Shown in pieces: positions 1-6,716 of a DNA stretch of 15,294 bases; positions within the stretch are counted from its first letter, which is position 1, and each line of letters starts with the position of its first letter. The position numbers and the translations under genes are program-made. Source of the DNA: Pseudomonadota bacterium (GTDB taxonomy: Bacteria; Pseudomonadota; Alphaproteobacteria; Caulobacterales; Caulobacteraceae); contig JAEXKM010000129.1 of NCBI GenBank assembly GCA_023445705.1, forward strand, positions 1 to 15,294, in the 5' to 3' direction. Below the pieces are notes generated by a model. It was not told the origin of the DNA. It searched no databases and was given only the letters and a program-made list of their open reading frames with translations.

Positions 1-59
1 GTAAGGATGTTTAACGACCGGTCAAGCATGTCAGACCCAATGTGGTGTTCGCGCCAGGC

Positions 60-82
60 CTCGCAACGCCTGCGCTTGCGAG
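60..82. repeat. Inverted repeat upstream of fliN-like gene
   Basis: Seven-base perfect arms CTCGCAA and TTGCGAG are separated by nine bases. The right arm ends 28 bases before the TTG start of the FliN-like gene. The arm/spacer geometry could be an operator or a short RNA hairpin; the downstream bases are only mildly T-rich (AATTCTAGTGTTTT), so a weak terminator for an upstream gene is also possible. It does not match the CIRCE or LexA consensus. Purely sequence-based. Confidence 0.35.
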
Positions 83-110
83 AATTCTAGTGTTTTAGGG
101 GCTTTACGTC

Positions 111-362
111 TTGGGTCAGGTCGATGCGGTCAATGTCGAGATCTCGGTCCTGCTGGGCCGATCGAGCCTGCCCATGCAGCAATTGCTGCGTATGGGACGG
201 GGCGCTGTGATCCCTTTGGACGCCGGCGTGAACGAGGAAGTCTGGATCCTGGCGAACAACCATCCGGTCGCTCGCGGGGAGATTCAAATCAACGAAGATC
301 GCATCTCGATCGCCGTCACCCGTGCGGCAGATGTGTATGACTTCATGGCAGGTGGTCAGTAG
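111..362 (+). CDS. fliN: FliN-like flagellar motor switch protein (SpoA domain)
   Basis: The 83-residue protein is essentially one SpoA/FliN C-terminal domain. It matches the FliN signature closely: VNVEISVLLGRSSLPMQQLL, then RMGRGAVIPLD, then NNHPVARGEI. FliN sits in the C-ring at the flagellar base, where with FliM and FliG it sets rotation direction and helps export. The only start codon ahead of the domain is TTG at 111, because an in-frame TAG lies at 96-98; an AGGGG Shine-Dalgarno at 97-101 lies at suitable spacing. The protein is shorter than E. coli FliN (137 aa) and lacks its N-terminal extension. No other flagellar gene is visible, so it may be an orphan copy or the end of a flagellar cluster beyond the left edge. 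Family assignment is secure; whether it is the main FliN is not. Confidence 0.8.
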   Translation: MGQVDAVNVEISVLLGRSSLPMQQLLRMGRGAVIPLDAGVNEEVWILANNHPVARGEIQINEDRISIAVTRAADVYDFMAGGQ

Positions 363-410
363 GGCTTCACAAAGGCGTAGGGGTTTGCTACCAGCCGCGC
401 CTCACCACGA

Positions 411-495
411 GCGGTCGTGGCGGAATTGGTAGACGCGCAGCGTTGAGGTCGCTGTGGGGCAACCCGTGGAAGTTCGAGTCTTCTCGACCGCACCA
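411..495 (+). tRNA. tRNA-Leu (anticodon GAG)
   Basis: An 85-nt class II tRNA folds by eye. The acceptor arms GCGGTCG (411-417) and CGACCGC (485-491) are perfectly complementary, followed by discriminator A and an encoded CCA (493-495). The anticodon stem CAGCG/CGCTG (438-442/450-454) closes the loop TTGAGGT with anticodon GAG at 445-447. A long variable arm (about 455-467) and a T arm with loop TTCGAGT (473-479) complete it. The anticodon reads CUC and CUU leucine codons. The gene lies 48 bases after the FliN-like gene and 61 before mgtE on the same strand. Confidence 0.97.
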
Positions 496-556
496 GTGAA
501 TCAGGGTCTTCAGAAGCGACTGAGCACATCTTCGTCCGACGCCTAGGGAGGTCCGA

Positions 557-1987
557 ATGAGCCGCGAAACGGCCGACCTGTCCGAAGCCCAAGACAAGAT
601 TGCTCCCGAGCTCGAGGAAGACCTCGAAGACCTCGCCCTAGGCGAGGATTATGCTCTAAATCCCGAATTCGTGGCCATGGTGGTGGACGCCGCCGATCGC
701 GGCGACGCCGAGCGGCTCCGCGAGCTGCTGGGCGCTCTGCACCCGGCCGACGTCGCCGATCTGATGGGCTTCCTCTCGGCGGACTATCGCGAGGAGGTGC
801 TGGCGCACCTGGCGCCCGAAGCCCTCGCCGAGATTCTTTCCGAACTCGACACCGAGATTCGCGAGGAGGTGCTGGAGACAGTCTCCCCCGCGACCCTGGC
901 CAAGGCCCTTGAGGAACTCGATTCGGACGACGCGGCCGACGTCGTGGACGATCTGGAGGACGAAAAGCGCGTCCAGGTGCTCGCGGCCATGCCGGAAAGT
1001 GAGCGGACGGCGATCGAATCGTCCCTGGCCTATGAGGACGAGACCGCCGGCCGGATCATGCAGCGCGAGGTTGTCGCCGCGCCGCAGTTCTGGACTGTCG
1101 GCCAGACCATCGACCATTTCCGCCGTGAGGCGGCCGATCTGCCCGAACTCTTCTTCGACATCTATGTCGTCGATCCCCGCTACAAGCCCGTCGGCGCCGT
1201 CCCGGTCAGCCACCTGCTGCGCGCGCCCCGCAGCATCCCCCTGGCCCAGATCATGGAGCCGGTCACCGAGATCCCGGTCGGTATGGACCAGGAGGAGGTG
1301 GCCTATATCTTCGACAAGTATCACCTGATCTCCGCCCCCGTCGTGGAACCGGGCGGCCGCCTGGTCGGGCAGATCACCGTCGACGACATCGTCGGCGTCA
1401 TCCAGGAAGAGAGCGAAGAGGACATCCTGGCCCTCGCCGGCGTGTCCGACGCCGGCCGGAACGCCGATGTGATGGACATCATTCGCGCCCGGCTTCCCTG
1501 GCTCGCTCTCAACACCGTCACCGCGGCCCTCGCCGCCAGCGTCATCCGCGCCTTCGAGGGCGAGATCGCCAAGCTGGTCACCCTGGCGGTCCTGATGCCC
1601 ATCGTGGCGTCCCTGGGCGGCAACGCCGGCACCCAGGCCCTGGCCGTCGCCGTGCGCGCCCTGGCCAGCAAGGAACTGTCGGAGGTGAACGCCTACCGCA
1701 CCGTCTTCCGTGAAATGGCGGTGGGGCTCGCTAACGGCGTGGCCCTTGCCCTGGTGACCGGCGGGGCGATCTATCTCCTGTTCCACGATGTGAAGCTCAG
1801 CGTCACCTTCGGGCTCGCCCTGATCATCAATCTCTTTGTGGCGTCCCTCGCCGGGGTTCTGGCGCCCCTGGTCTTGGAGCGTATCGGCCGCGATCCGGCC
1901 GTGTCGTCGTCGGTCTTCGTGACCTTTGCGACGGATTTTACGGGATTTTTCGCGTTTCTTGGCCTTGCGGCGCTGATCCTGCTGTAA
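557..1987 (+). CDS. mgtE: MgtE-family magnesium transporter
   Basis: The 476-residue protein has the standard MgtE order: an acidic helical MgtE_N domain (about 35-160), a CBS pair (about 165-290), a connecting helix, and five membrane segments (about 313-476). MgtE is a Mg2+-selective channel of the inner membrane, gated by Mg2+ bound between the N and CBS domains. The first membrane block carries the conserved MPIVASLGGNAGTQA (348-362). The last carries FATDFTGFFAF, whose Asp460 corresponds to the pore-lining aspartate of the family. The ATG at 557 is preceded by a strong GGGAGG (546-551). Length is normal. No M-box-like leader fits between the tRNA and the start, so control is probably at the protein level. 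It is the first gene of a closely spaced run with spmX and the DUF3574 lipoprotein gene. Confidence 0.95.
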   Translation: MSRETADLSEAQDKIAPELEEDLEDLALGEDYALNPEFVAMVVDAADRGDAERLRELLGALHPADVADLMGFLSADYREEVLAHLAPEALAEILSELDTEIREEVLETVSPATLAKALEELDSDDAADVVDDLEDEKRVQVLAAMPESERTAIESSLAYEDETAGRIMQREVVAAPQFWTVGQTIDHFRREAADLPELFFDIYVVDPRYKPVGAVPVSHLLRAPRSIPLAQIMEPVTEIPVGMDQEEVAYIFDKYHLISAPVVEPGGRLVGQITVDDIVGVIQEESEEDILALAGVSDAGRNADVMDIIRARLPWLALNTVTAALAASVIRAFEGEIAKLVTLAVLMPIVASLGGNAGTQALAVAVRALASKELSEVNAYRTVFREMAVGLANGVALALVTGGAIYLLFHDVKLSVTFGLALIINLFVASLAGVLAPLVLERIGRDPAVSSSVFVTFATDFTGFFAFLGLAALILL

Positions 1988-2056
1988 GCGGCCCCTATCT
2001 TGCCCGTTAATGACCGGGTGGGTGCGCCCGTGTGTCAGGATGGGTCAACGGGATCG

Positions 2057-3277
2057 ATGAAATCGCGCAATCAGGTGTCGCGAGCGGCCATCGAGCTGAT
2101 CAAGCGCTGCGAGGGCTATCGCCGCAAGGCCGCCCAGTTGCCGGATGGCCGCTGGACCATCGGTTATGGCCACACGCTGACCGCCCGTGAGGGCGCCGAG
2201 GTCTCGGAACACGACGCCGAGGCCCTGCTGATGTACGACCTCATCGCCGTCTCCCACGTCGTGAACGAGTGGGTCTTCACCCCGCTCAATCAGAACCAGT
2301 TCGACGCCCTGGTGGCGTTCGCCTTCAACATTGGTTCGGAGAACTTCCGACGCTCCTCGGTGTTGCGCCGGCTGAACGAGGGCGCGCTGATCCAGGCCGC
2401 CTACGCCATGGAACTATGGCGGAAGGCCGAGTTCGAGGGCGAGAAGATCGTGGTCGACGCGCTGGTCCGTCGCCGCTCGGCCGAAAAGGCGCTTTTCCTC
2501 ACCCCGCCGGGCGCCTGGATCCCCGCGCCTTCGCCGGTGGTGCGTCCCAACATCGACTTCGACACCTCAGGGCTGGTGCCGCGCGAGGTTCCGACCGCGC
2601 TGCGCGCCTCCCTGGAGGGTGAGAAGACCACTCTCGAACGTGACGAAGCAAACCAGGAGCGGCCGGCCCAGCCTGAACGCGCTGCGGGCCTAGCCCCTGA
2701 AGCGGCCGCCGCGGTCTCCACGCGGCTGGCCGGCGTGTTCCGGGAGGGCGGCGCTCCGGTGATGCCCGAACCGCCGCGCCTGGTGGTGGAGGACGCCGTC
2801 GCCATGGCGCCGTTCCCGCACGCCGCCGCCGACGCCGTATTCGTCCTGACCCCGCCCGAGGAAGAGCTCGAGCCTGCCGAGGTCTTCAAGGAGCCGCGAC
2901 TGGAACTGGTGGCGGCCAACGAGTCCGAGCCCACCCTCTTCGAAGGCGAGCCCGAACCGGCCGATGTCGTCGACGAGGCGCCTGCCGACCTTTTTTCCGA
3001 CCGCCTTGGCCCGCGCCCGCGAGCCAAGCGCAAGGCGGGGCTCGCGCCGGCGGTCGCCTTGGCGGGCGCTGGCCTCGCGATCTTCGGCGGTTCGGTCTTC
3101 TGGGCCATGAGTACGGCCCCGGCCTATATCGACGGCCCGCTCAGCCGCGGCGCCGTGGTGTGGCTCGCCGGGATACTGGGGGTCAGTCTGGTGGGGGTTG
3201 CGGTCTACCTGATCCTCGATCGGCTCGGTCGCCCGCCGCTCGAACAGATCGAGGGGCGCGTCGACCCCGGCGAATAG
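2057..3277 (+). CDS. spmX: SpmX, lysozyme-derived polarity protein
   Basis: The 406-residue protein has the diagnostic SpmX architecture. A GH24 phage-lysozyme-like domain (about 5-150; E19 in KRCEGYR, then WTIGYGHT) is followed by a long acidic Pro/Ala/Glu-rich linker (about 165-320) and two C-terminal membrane segments (about 328-351 and 366-387). In Caulobacter, SpmX gathers at the stalked pole and recruits and activates the histidine kinase DivJ; in Asticcacaulis it also places the stalk. Literature describes it as a co-opted, detoxified phage lysozyme. In the usual E-x8-D/C-x5-T triad, E19 and T34 are present but the middle position is Leu28. I chose ATG 2057 over an upstream TTG at 2000 because it places the lysozyme Glu at residue 19, as I recall for Caulobacter SpmX, and no ribosome site precedes the TTG. 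It lies 69 bases after mgtE. Confidence 0.92.
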   Translation: MKSRNQVSRAAIELIKRCEGYRRKAAQLPDGRWTIGYGHTLTAREGAEVSEHDAEALLMYDLIAVSHVVNEWVFTPLNQNQFDALVAFAFNIGSENFRRSSVLRRLNEGALIQAAYAMELWRKAEFEGEKIVVDALVRRRSAEKALFLTPPGAWIPAPSPVVRPNIDFDTSGLVPREVPTALRASLEGEKTTLERDEANQERPAQPERAAGLAPEAAAAVSTRLAGVFREGGAPVMPEPPRLVVEDAVAMAPFPHAAADAVFVLTPPEEELEPAEVFKEPRLELVAANESEPTLFEGEPEPADVVDEAPADLFSDRLGPRPRAKRKAGLAPAVALAGAGLAIFGGSVFWAMSTAPAYIDGPLSRGAVVWLAGILGVSLVGVAVYLILDRLGRPPLEQIEGRVDPGE

Positions 3278-3308
3278 ACACGCAACCGTTTATCGCCCAG
3301 CCCGACGC

Positions 3309-3743
3309 ATGCTAACCACCCATCCGATGATGCGTGTCGTTCCGATATTGGCGATTACAGGCGCCCTCGCGCTGGCCGGCTGTTCGAGCCTGCCTGCGCC
3401 CCAGGCCTGTCCCGTGGGGCAGGAACCGATGCGGACCGCCCAATTGTTCTTCGGCCAGAACATCGGCGGCAAACCTGGCGTTTCCGAGGCCGACTTCCGC
3501 AAGTTCGTCGACGAGGAGCTCACGCCCCGTTTTCCCAGCGGCCTGACAGTGCTGGAGGGCGGCGGCCAGTGGAAGGGCGATGAGAACCGCCTGATCCGCG
3601 AGGCTTCGAAGGTCGTGGTCCTGGTGCTGCCCAACGGTCCGGACGCCGGCAAGAAGCTCGACGCCGCCCGTAAGGCCTACAAGGCGCGCTTTGGCCAGGA
3701 GTCGGTCCTCCTGGTCACCCAGGCCGCCTGCGTGGCGTTCTAG
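3309..3743 (+). CDS. DUF3574 lipoprotein
   Basis: The 144-residue protein starts with a lipoprotein signal: a short basic n-region, a hydrophobic stretch and the lipobox LALAGC (cysteine at residue 25). The mature part matches DUF3574 in its usual signposts: AQLFFGQNIGG, a region ending TPRFPSGLTVLEGGGQW, EASKVVVLVLPN, and a closing KARFGQESVLLV. The function of this family is unknown; here it is predicted to be membrane-anchored and facing the periplasm. ATGs at 3327 and 3330 would give a more typical short signal peptide; none of the three has a clear ribosome site, so the start is uncertain. It lies 31 bases after spmX, so co-transcription is likely. Its stop codon overlaps the stop of the convergent regulator gene. 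Confidence 0.85.
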   Translation: MLTTHPMMRVVPILAITGALALAGCSSLPAPQACPVGQEPMRTAQLFFGQNIGGKPGVSEADFRKFVDEELTPRFPSGLTVLEGGGQWKGDENRLIREASKVVVLVLPNGPDAGKKLDAARKAYKARFGQESVLLVTQAACVAF

Positions 3744-4546
3744 GCGGGCAGGGCGGCCGCCAGCCGCCGCACGGCCTCGGCCGTCTCGCCGTCGGCGGGG
3801 AAGAAGGTTTCCAAGGTCAGCTCCGACAGCGTCACGTCCACCGGCGTCCCGAACACCGTGGTCGTGCTGTAGAACGACAGTAGCCCCGCCGGGGTATTCA
3901 GCCGGAATGGCGCGGCCACGCCGCCGAGCTCGTCCGAGGCCTTTCGCGGCGGTTGGCCATCCAGGATCGGATAGGCCCTCAGCTCCGTCAGCAGATCATT
4001 TAGAGCTGGATCGGCGGTGAGCTGGACCTCCCTCCGCAGACGATCCAGCAGATGTGCGCGCCATTCGTGCAGATTGGCGACGCGAGGGGCCAGGCCCTTT
4101 GGGTGCAGCGTCAGGCGCAGGACGTTGACCGGTCCGGTCAGCAGCGAGGGATCGACCCCTTCGAGCATCGGCGCGATCATCCGGTTCGCGCTGACGAGGT
4201 TCCATCCGCGGTCGACGACCAGGGCCGGGTGCGGTTCGTGGCCGCTCAAGATCAGCTCCACGGCCCGGCGCGCCGCGGCCAGGGCGGGGTCATCCAGCGA
4301 CCTTTGTGGAAAGACTGGCGCGAAACCTGCCGATACGAGGATCGTATTGCGTTCGCGCAGGGGGATTTCCAGGTGCTCGGCCAGCCGCAGCACCATTTCC
4401 CGGCTAGGCTGCGCCCGGCCGGTTTCCAGGAAGCTGAGATGGCGGGTGGAGATCTCGGCGTCGAGCGCCAAATCCAGTTGGCTCAGCCGGCGGCGTTGAC
4501 GCCAGTGGCGCAGGTGGTCTCCGACGGCGGTGGCTTGTGCGTTCAT
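3740..4546 (-). CDS. XRE-family regulator with MmyB-like C-terminal domain
   Basis: The 268-residue protein has an N-terminal Cro/C1-type helix-turn-helix (about 9-65), visible as LRHWRQRRRLSQLDLALDAE, then ISTRHLSFLETGRAQPSREM. The rest (about 95-260) resembles the MmyB-like ligand-binding domain (HPALVVDRGWNLVSANRMI), a PAS-like fold that in related proteins may bind a small acyl or lipid ligand. It is probably a cytoplasmic repressor or activator of an unknown target. The ligand and targets cannot be read from the sequence. The ATG complement is at 4544-4546. Its stop lies inside the CTAG shared with the DUF3574 gene. The unit upstream on the same strand ends in an intrinsic terminator, so this gene probably has its own promoter within about 4547-4615. 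Confidence 0.88.
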   Translation of the reverse strand: MNAQATAVGDHLRHWRQRRRLSQLDLALDAEISTRHLSFLETGRAQPSREMVLRLAEHLEIPLRERNTILVSAGFAPVFPQRSLDDPALAAARRAVELILSGHEPHPALVVDRGWNLVSANRMIAPMLEGVDPSLLTGPVNVLRLTLHPKGLAPRVANLHEWRAHLLDRLRREVQLTADPALNDLLTELRAYPILDGQPPRKASDELGGVAAPFRLNTPAGLLSFYSTTTVFGTPVDVTLSELTLETFFPADGETAEAVRRLAAALPA

Positions 4547-4614
4547 GAGAGGGAGCCTAGCGGCCGGCGCGACCGGGCTCCATGACCTGCGAGGTAATGG
4601 CCGGCGCGCAGCCC

Positions 4615-4656
4615 CTCAAAGACAAAGGGCCGGCCCTCTTTCGAGAACCGGCCCTT
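4615..4656 (-). terminator. Intrinsic terminator of the 22-codon unit
   Basis: Read on the - strand, AAGGGCCGG (4656-4648) pairs perfectly with CCGGCCCTT (4633-4625). An inner TCT/AGA stem is capped by CGAA, and the T-rich tail TTGTCTTTG follows. The polarity of the T tract shows that it ends leftward transcription, coming from the 22-codon frame or the phospholipase gene. On the + strand the hairpin is followed by CCATTGTCGG, which is not T-rich. Confidence 0.7.
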
Positions 4657-4693
4657 CCATTGTCGGACCGCAGTGCGGCCCACGACTCGGCGC

Positions 4694-4762
4694 TTACTTG
4701 GAGACCTCGTAAGCGGCGACCCGGGTCGCGGCTTCCACACTCGGATGAGGACAATGAGACAC
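4694..4762 (-). CDS. Putative 22-aa small protein
   Basis: A GTG start (complement at 4760-4762) is followed by 21 sense codons and TAA. The peptide begins MSHCPHPSVEAAT and ends AAYEVSK. Ahead of it is GAAAGGAGGTGA (complement of 4767-4778), close to a full complement of the 16S rRNA tail, with seven bases between GGAGG and GTG. An intrinsic terminator lies 38 bases after the stop. SD, frame and terminator together look like a real mini-gene. Codon use is odd: the first five sense codons all end in T (TCT CAT TGT CCT CAT), while the second half is GC-ending like the neighbours. His3, Cys4 and His6 could bind a metal, but this is speculation. I do not recognise a family. It could be a leader peptide, a small protein or a small RNA carrying a frame. 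Confidence 0.5.
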   Translation of the reverse strand: MSHCPHPSVEAATRVAAYEVSK

Positions 4763-4841
4763 TGGGTCACCTCCTTTCAGCTGTTGAACAGGACTTTCAA
4801 TATGGGGCTGTCCTGCGGGATCCGCAAAGGGCCTTTCTGTG

Positions 4842-6617
4842 TCATTTGGTCGTTTGCGCGCGAATTGCCTCTCTTTCGTGCACGGTTGGGCGTCTGCGCA
4901 GCTCCGTGACCGGGCGATCCAGCTTGTCGAGCGCCTCCAGGGTGGCCCGATAGCCGGCCTCGACCGCGGGTTCGAAGGCTGACCAGTCGCGGATTTCGAC
5001 GCCGGTCAGGTCGGGACTGATCAGCACGTCGGTGGCCTCGCGCGCCGCAGCCAGGTCTCGGCCCGTCGACACGGTCGCCGCCCGCATGAGCAACGAGACG
5101 ATTGGCGGACCCTTGCGCCAGTCACCGGACCGGATCCAGCGCCAGACCGACTCGGGCCGGGCGACGTCCTCGGCGGTGATCGAGCGGCCACGGCTGACAT
5201 CGACGCCGACGATGGGCCCCAGGTGGGTCAGGCGCACCAGGTCCGCCGGGAAATTCTTCATCACCGCCCCGTCGACCAGCACGTTGTCGTCGTCGGTTGT
5301 GGCGGGCGGCAGCACGCCAGGCAAAGAGATCGTCGCCCGCAGGGCCCGGCGCAGCAGGCCGCTCTTGTGGATCTGGTAGGTGCCGGTGGTGAGGTTCGAG
5401 GAGACGCAGAAGAACGGCAGCCACATGTCGGCGATCTGGGTGTCGCCGAAATGCTTGGCCAGGCGGTCCTGGACCTTCTCGCCCCGCGTCATGGCCAGCA
5501 GCGGCAGGGCGATGTCGTCGAGCGGGCTGGTGGCGACGAAGGCGTCGCGAATCCGCGCCTCCATCTCCGGCTGGTCCCAGCCCATGGCCACGCCAGCGCC
5601 GATGATGGCGCCCATGGAAACGCCGCCGACGAAGTCGATGGGAACGCCGCGCTCCCGCAGCGCCTTGATTGCGCCGACATGAGCGTAGGCGCGGGCGCCG
5701 CCGCCGGACAGCACCAGCCCGACGGACTGGCCGGCGATCACCCGGGCGATGCGCTTGATGTCCTCACTGTGCTCGCGGTGCAGATGGAAGAGGCGGGCAG
5801 GCTGCAGGACATCGACCCAGGCCTGCGATCCGCGTGGGGTGCGCCGCGACTTCGGTTGCACCAGGATGAGGTCCACCAGGCCTTGGGCGGCCAGTGGAGC
5901 GTGGGTCGGCGGCTCAGACGGGGGCGGCGCATCGCCCCGGCCCACCCAGAACAGCCGATCCACCTGCCGGCCAACGACGGTGCGCCAGCCGCCATCCTCG
6001 TGCTCAGCGGCGTAGAGCGCGAAATCAGATGTCTGCTCAGCCTCGGAGAACCACTCGGTGGACGCGTGCAGCGCCTCTGCGCCCACCACCTTCACCGAAT
6101 AGCCCAGTTTGGCGATCTCGCGGCCGATCCGGTCGGCCAGCGGCCTGACCGCGACGCCGGGTCCCGCCGCGAGGAGACCGAACACGGATGGTTCGCCGAC
6201 CGAGGCCTTGGTGGCCGCCTGCCGGCTGCGCAGGATCATCAACCGCGCCAGCTCGGTCATCACCCGAGCGTCCGCCTCGCAGGCCTCGAAGAAGGCGTCG
6301 CGGGGCAGGGAGAAGATTTCCGAATCCCGCAACGCCACCACGGTCCCGCTGTGCGGAATTCCGGCGATCAGCGACATCTCGCCGGCTGGTTCCCCCGGAC
6401 GAATGACCCCCAGGAACTGCAGTTCGCCGTTCTCGCTGCGCCGAAAGGCGCCCAGGCGGCCGGCGCGCAGGAAGTAGAGCCGGTCCGCGGGCTCGCCGGC
6501 CTCGAACAGCGTTGCGCCGCCCGGAAGGGCGAACCATGTCGCCTCGCCCTGGTTGCGCTCTTCGTGGAAGAGCTGCGCCAGAGCGGAGGTCCCAGGCATG
6601 TCGGGCAAACTGACCAC
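4842..6617 (-). CDS. Patatin-like phospholipase with cNMP-binding-like domain
   Basis: The 591-residue protein resembles the bacterial side of the neuropathy-target-esterase family. An N-terminal cyclic-nucleotide-binding-like domain spans about 20-135, a linker runs to about 290, and the patatin domain covers about 298-470. The patatin site is complete: oxyanion loop SGGGARAYAHVG (304-315), nucleophile elbow GVSMG with Ser334, and the dyad aspartate in DGA (Asp449). Such enzymes hydrolyse lysophospholipids or phospholipids, usually at the inner membrane; no signal peptide is seen. In the phosphate-binding cassette (GEMSLIAGIPHSGTV) the usual Arg before Ser is His, so nucleotide binding may be lost. 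Starts are GTG at 6617 or ATG at 6599; the GAGG at 6617-6620 supports the latter about as well. It is divergent from the hydratase gene. Confidence 0.9.
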   Translation of the reverse strand: MVSLPDMPGTSALAQLFHEERNQGEATWFALPGGATLFEAGEPADRLYFLRAGRLGAFRRSENGELQFLGVIRPGEPAGEMSLIAGIPHSGTVVALRDSEIFSLPRDAFFEACEADARVMTELARLMILRSRQAATKASVGEPSVFGLLAAGPGVAVRPLADRIGREIAKLGYSVKVVGAEALHASTEWFSEAEQTSDFALYAAEHEDGGWRTVVGRQVDRLFWVGRGDAPPPSEPPTHAPLAAQGLVDLILVQPKSRRTPRGSQAWVDVLQPARLFHLHREHSEDIKRIARVIAGQSVGLVLSGGGARAYAHVGAIKALRERGVPIDFVGGVSMGAIIGAGVAMGWDQPEMEARIRDAFVATSPLDDIALPLLAMTRGEKVQDRLAKHFGDTQIADMWLPFFCVSSNLTTGTYQIHKSGLLRRALRATISLPGVLPPATTDDDNVLVDGAVMKNFPADLVRLTHLGPIVGVDVSRGRSITAEDVARPESVWRWIRSGDWRKGPPIVSLLMRAATVSTGRDLAAAREATDVLISPDLTGVEIRDWSAFEPAVEAGYRATLEALDKLDRPVTELRRRPTVHEREAIRAQTTK

Positions 6618-6658
6618 CTCGGCAGCCTAGCTTGCGTCGCCGCGGGCCGCTATGGCTT

Positions 6659-6675
6659 GGCCTGATCCCCAGGCC
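6659..6675. repeat. GGCCTG dyad between divergent genes
   Basis: GGCCTG and CAGGCC form a perfect six-base inverted repeat with a five-base spacer, in the 99-base region between the divergent phospholipase and hydratase genes. The position suits an operator, but a short GC-rich dyad like this arises easily by chance. Confidence 0.25.
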
Positions 6676-6716
6676 GTCTTCGGCGTTTCACTGAACGTCT
6701 TCTGGAGTGCGCAGCC

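Noticed and set aside
60..82. CIRCE heat-shock element
   Set aside because: The nine-base spacer matches CIRCE geometry, but the arms CTCGCAA/TTGCGAG do not match TTAGCACTC/GAGTGCTAA, and the gene is flagellar.
496..556. Mg2+ riboswitch (M-box) before mgtE
   Set aside because: Only 61 bases separate the tRNA from the start codon, too short for an M-box, and no conserved hairpin set is visible.
656..1786. 376-codon open frame opposite mgtE
   Set aside because: It is an antisense shadow, rich in Gly/Asp/His, with no domain; mgtE on the other strand is complete.
2007..2010. TTAA as a CtrA half-site upstream of spmX
   Set aside because: The consensus needs a second TTAA seven bases away; the position reads GTGG. 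A single four-base match means little.
2000..2056. TTG start adding 19 residues to SpmX
   Set aside because: There is no ribosome site before the TTG. The ATG at 2057 begins right at the lysozyme domain and gives Glu19 numbering consistent with known SpmX.
2057..3277. Prophage endolysin as an explanation for the lysozyme domain
   Set aside because: The long acidic Pro-rich linker and two C-terminal membrane segments are the SpmX arrangement, and no phage gene (holin, tail, integrase) is nearby.
4543..4770. 75-codon frame starting at GTG 4770, overlapping the 22-codon frame
   Set aside because: Its start lies inside the Shine-Dalgarno sequence and it runs through the intrinsic terminator hairpin, so it would be poorly initiated and mostly untranscribed.
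5223..6665. 480-codon open frame opposite the patatin gene
   Set aside because: It lies entirely antisense to a gene with complete catalytic motifs, and its composition is low-complexity Gly/Gln/His/Arg-rich, typical of a shadow frame.
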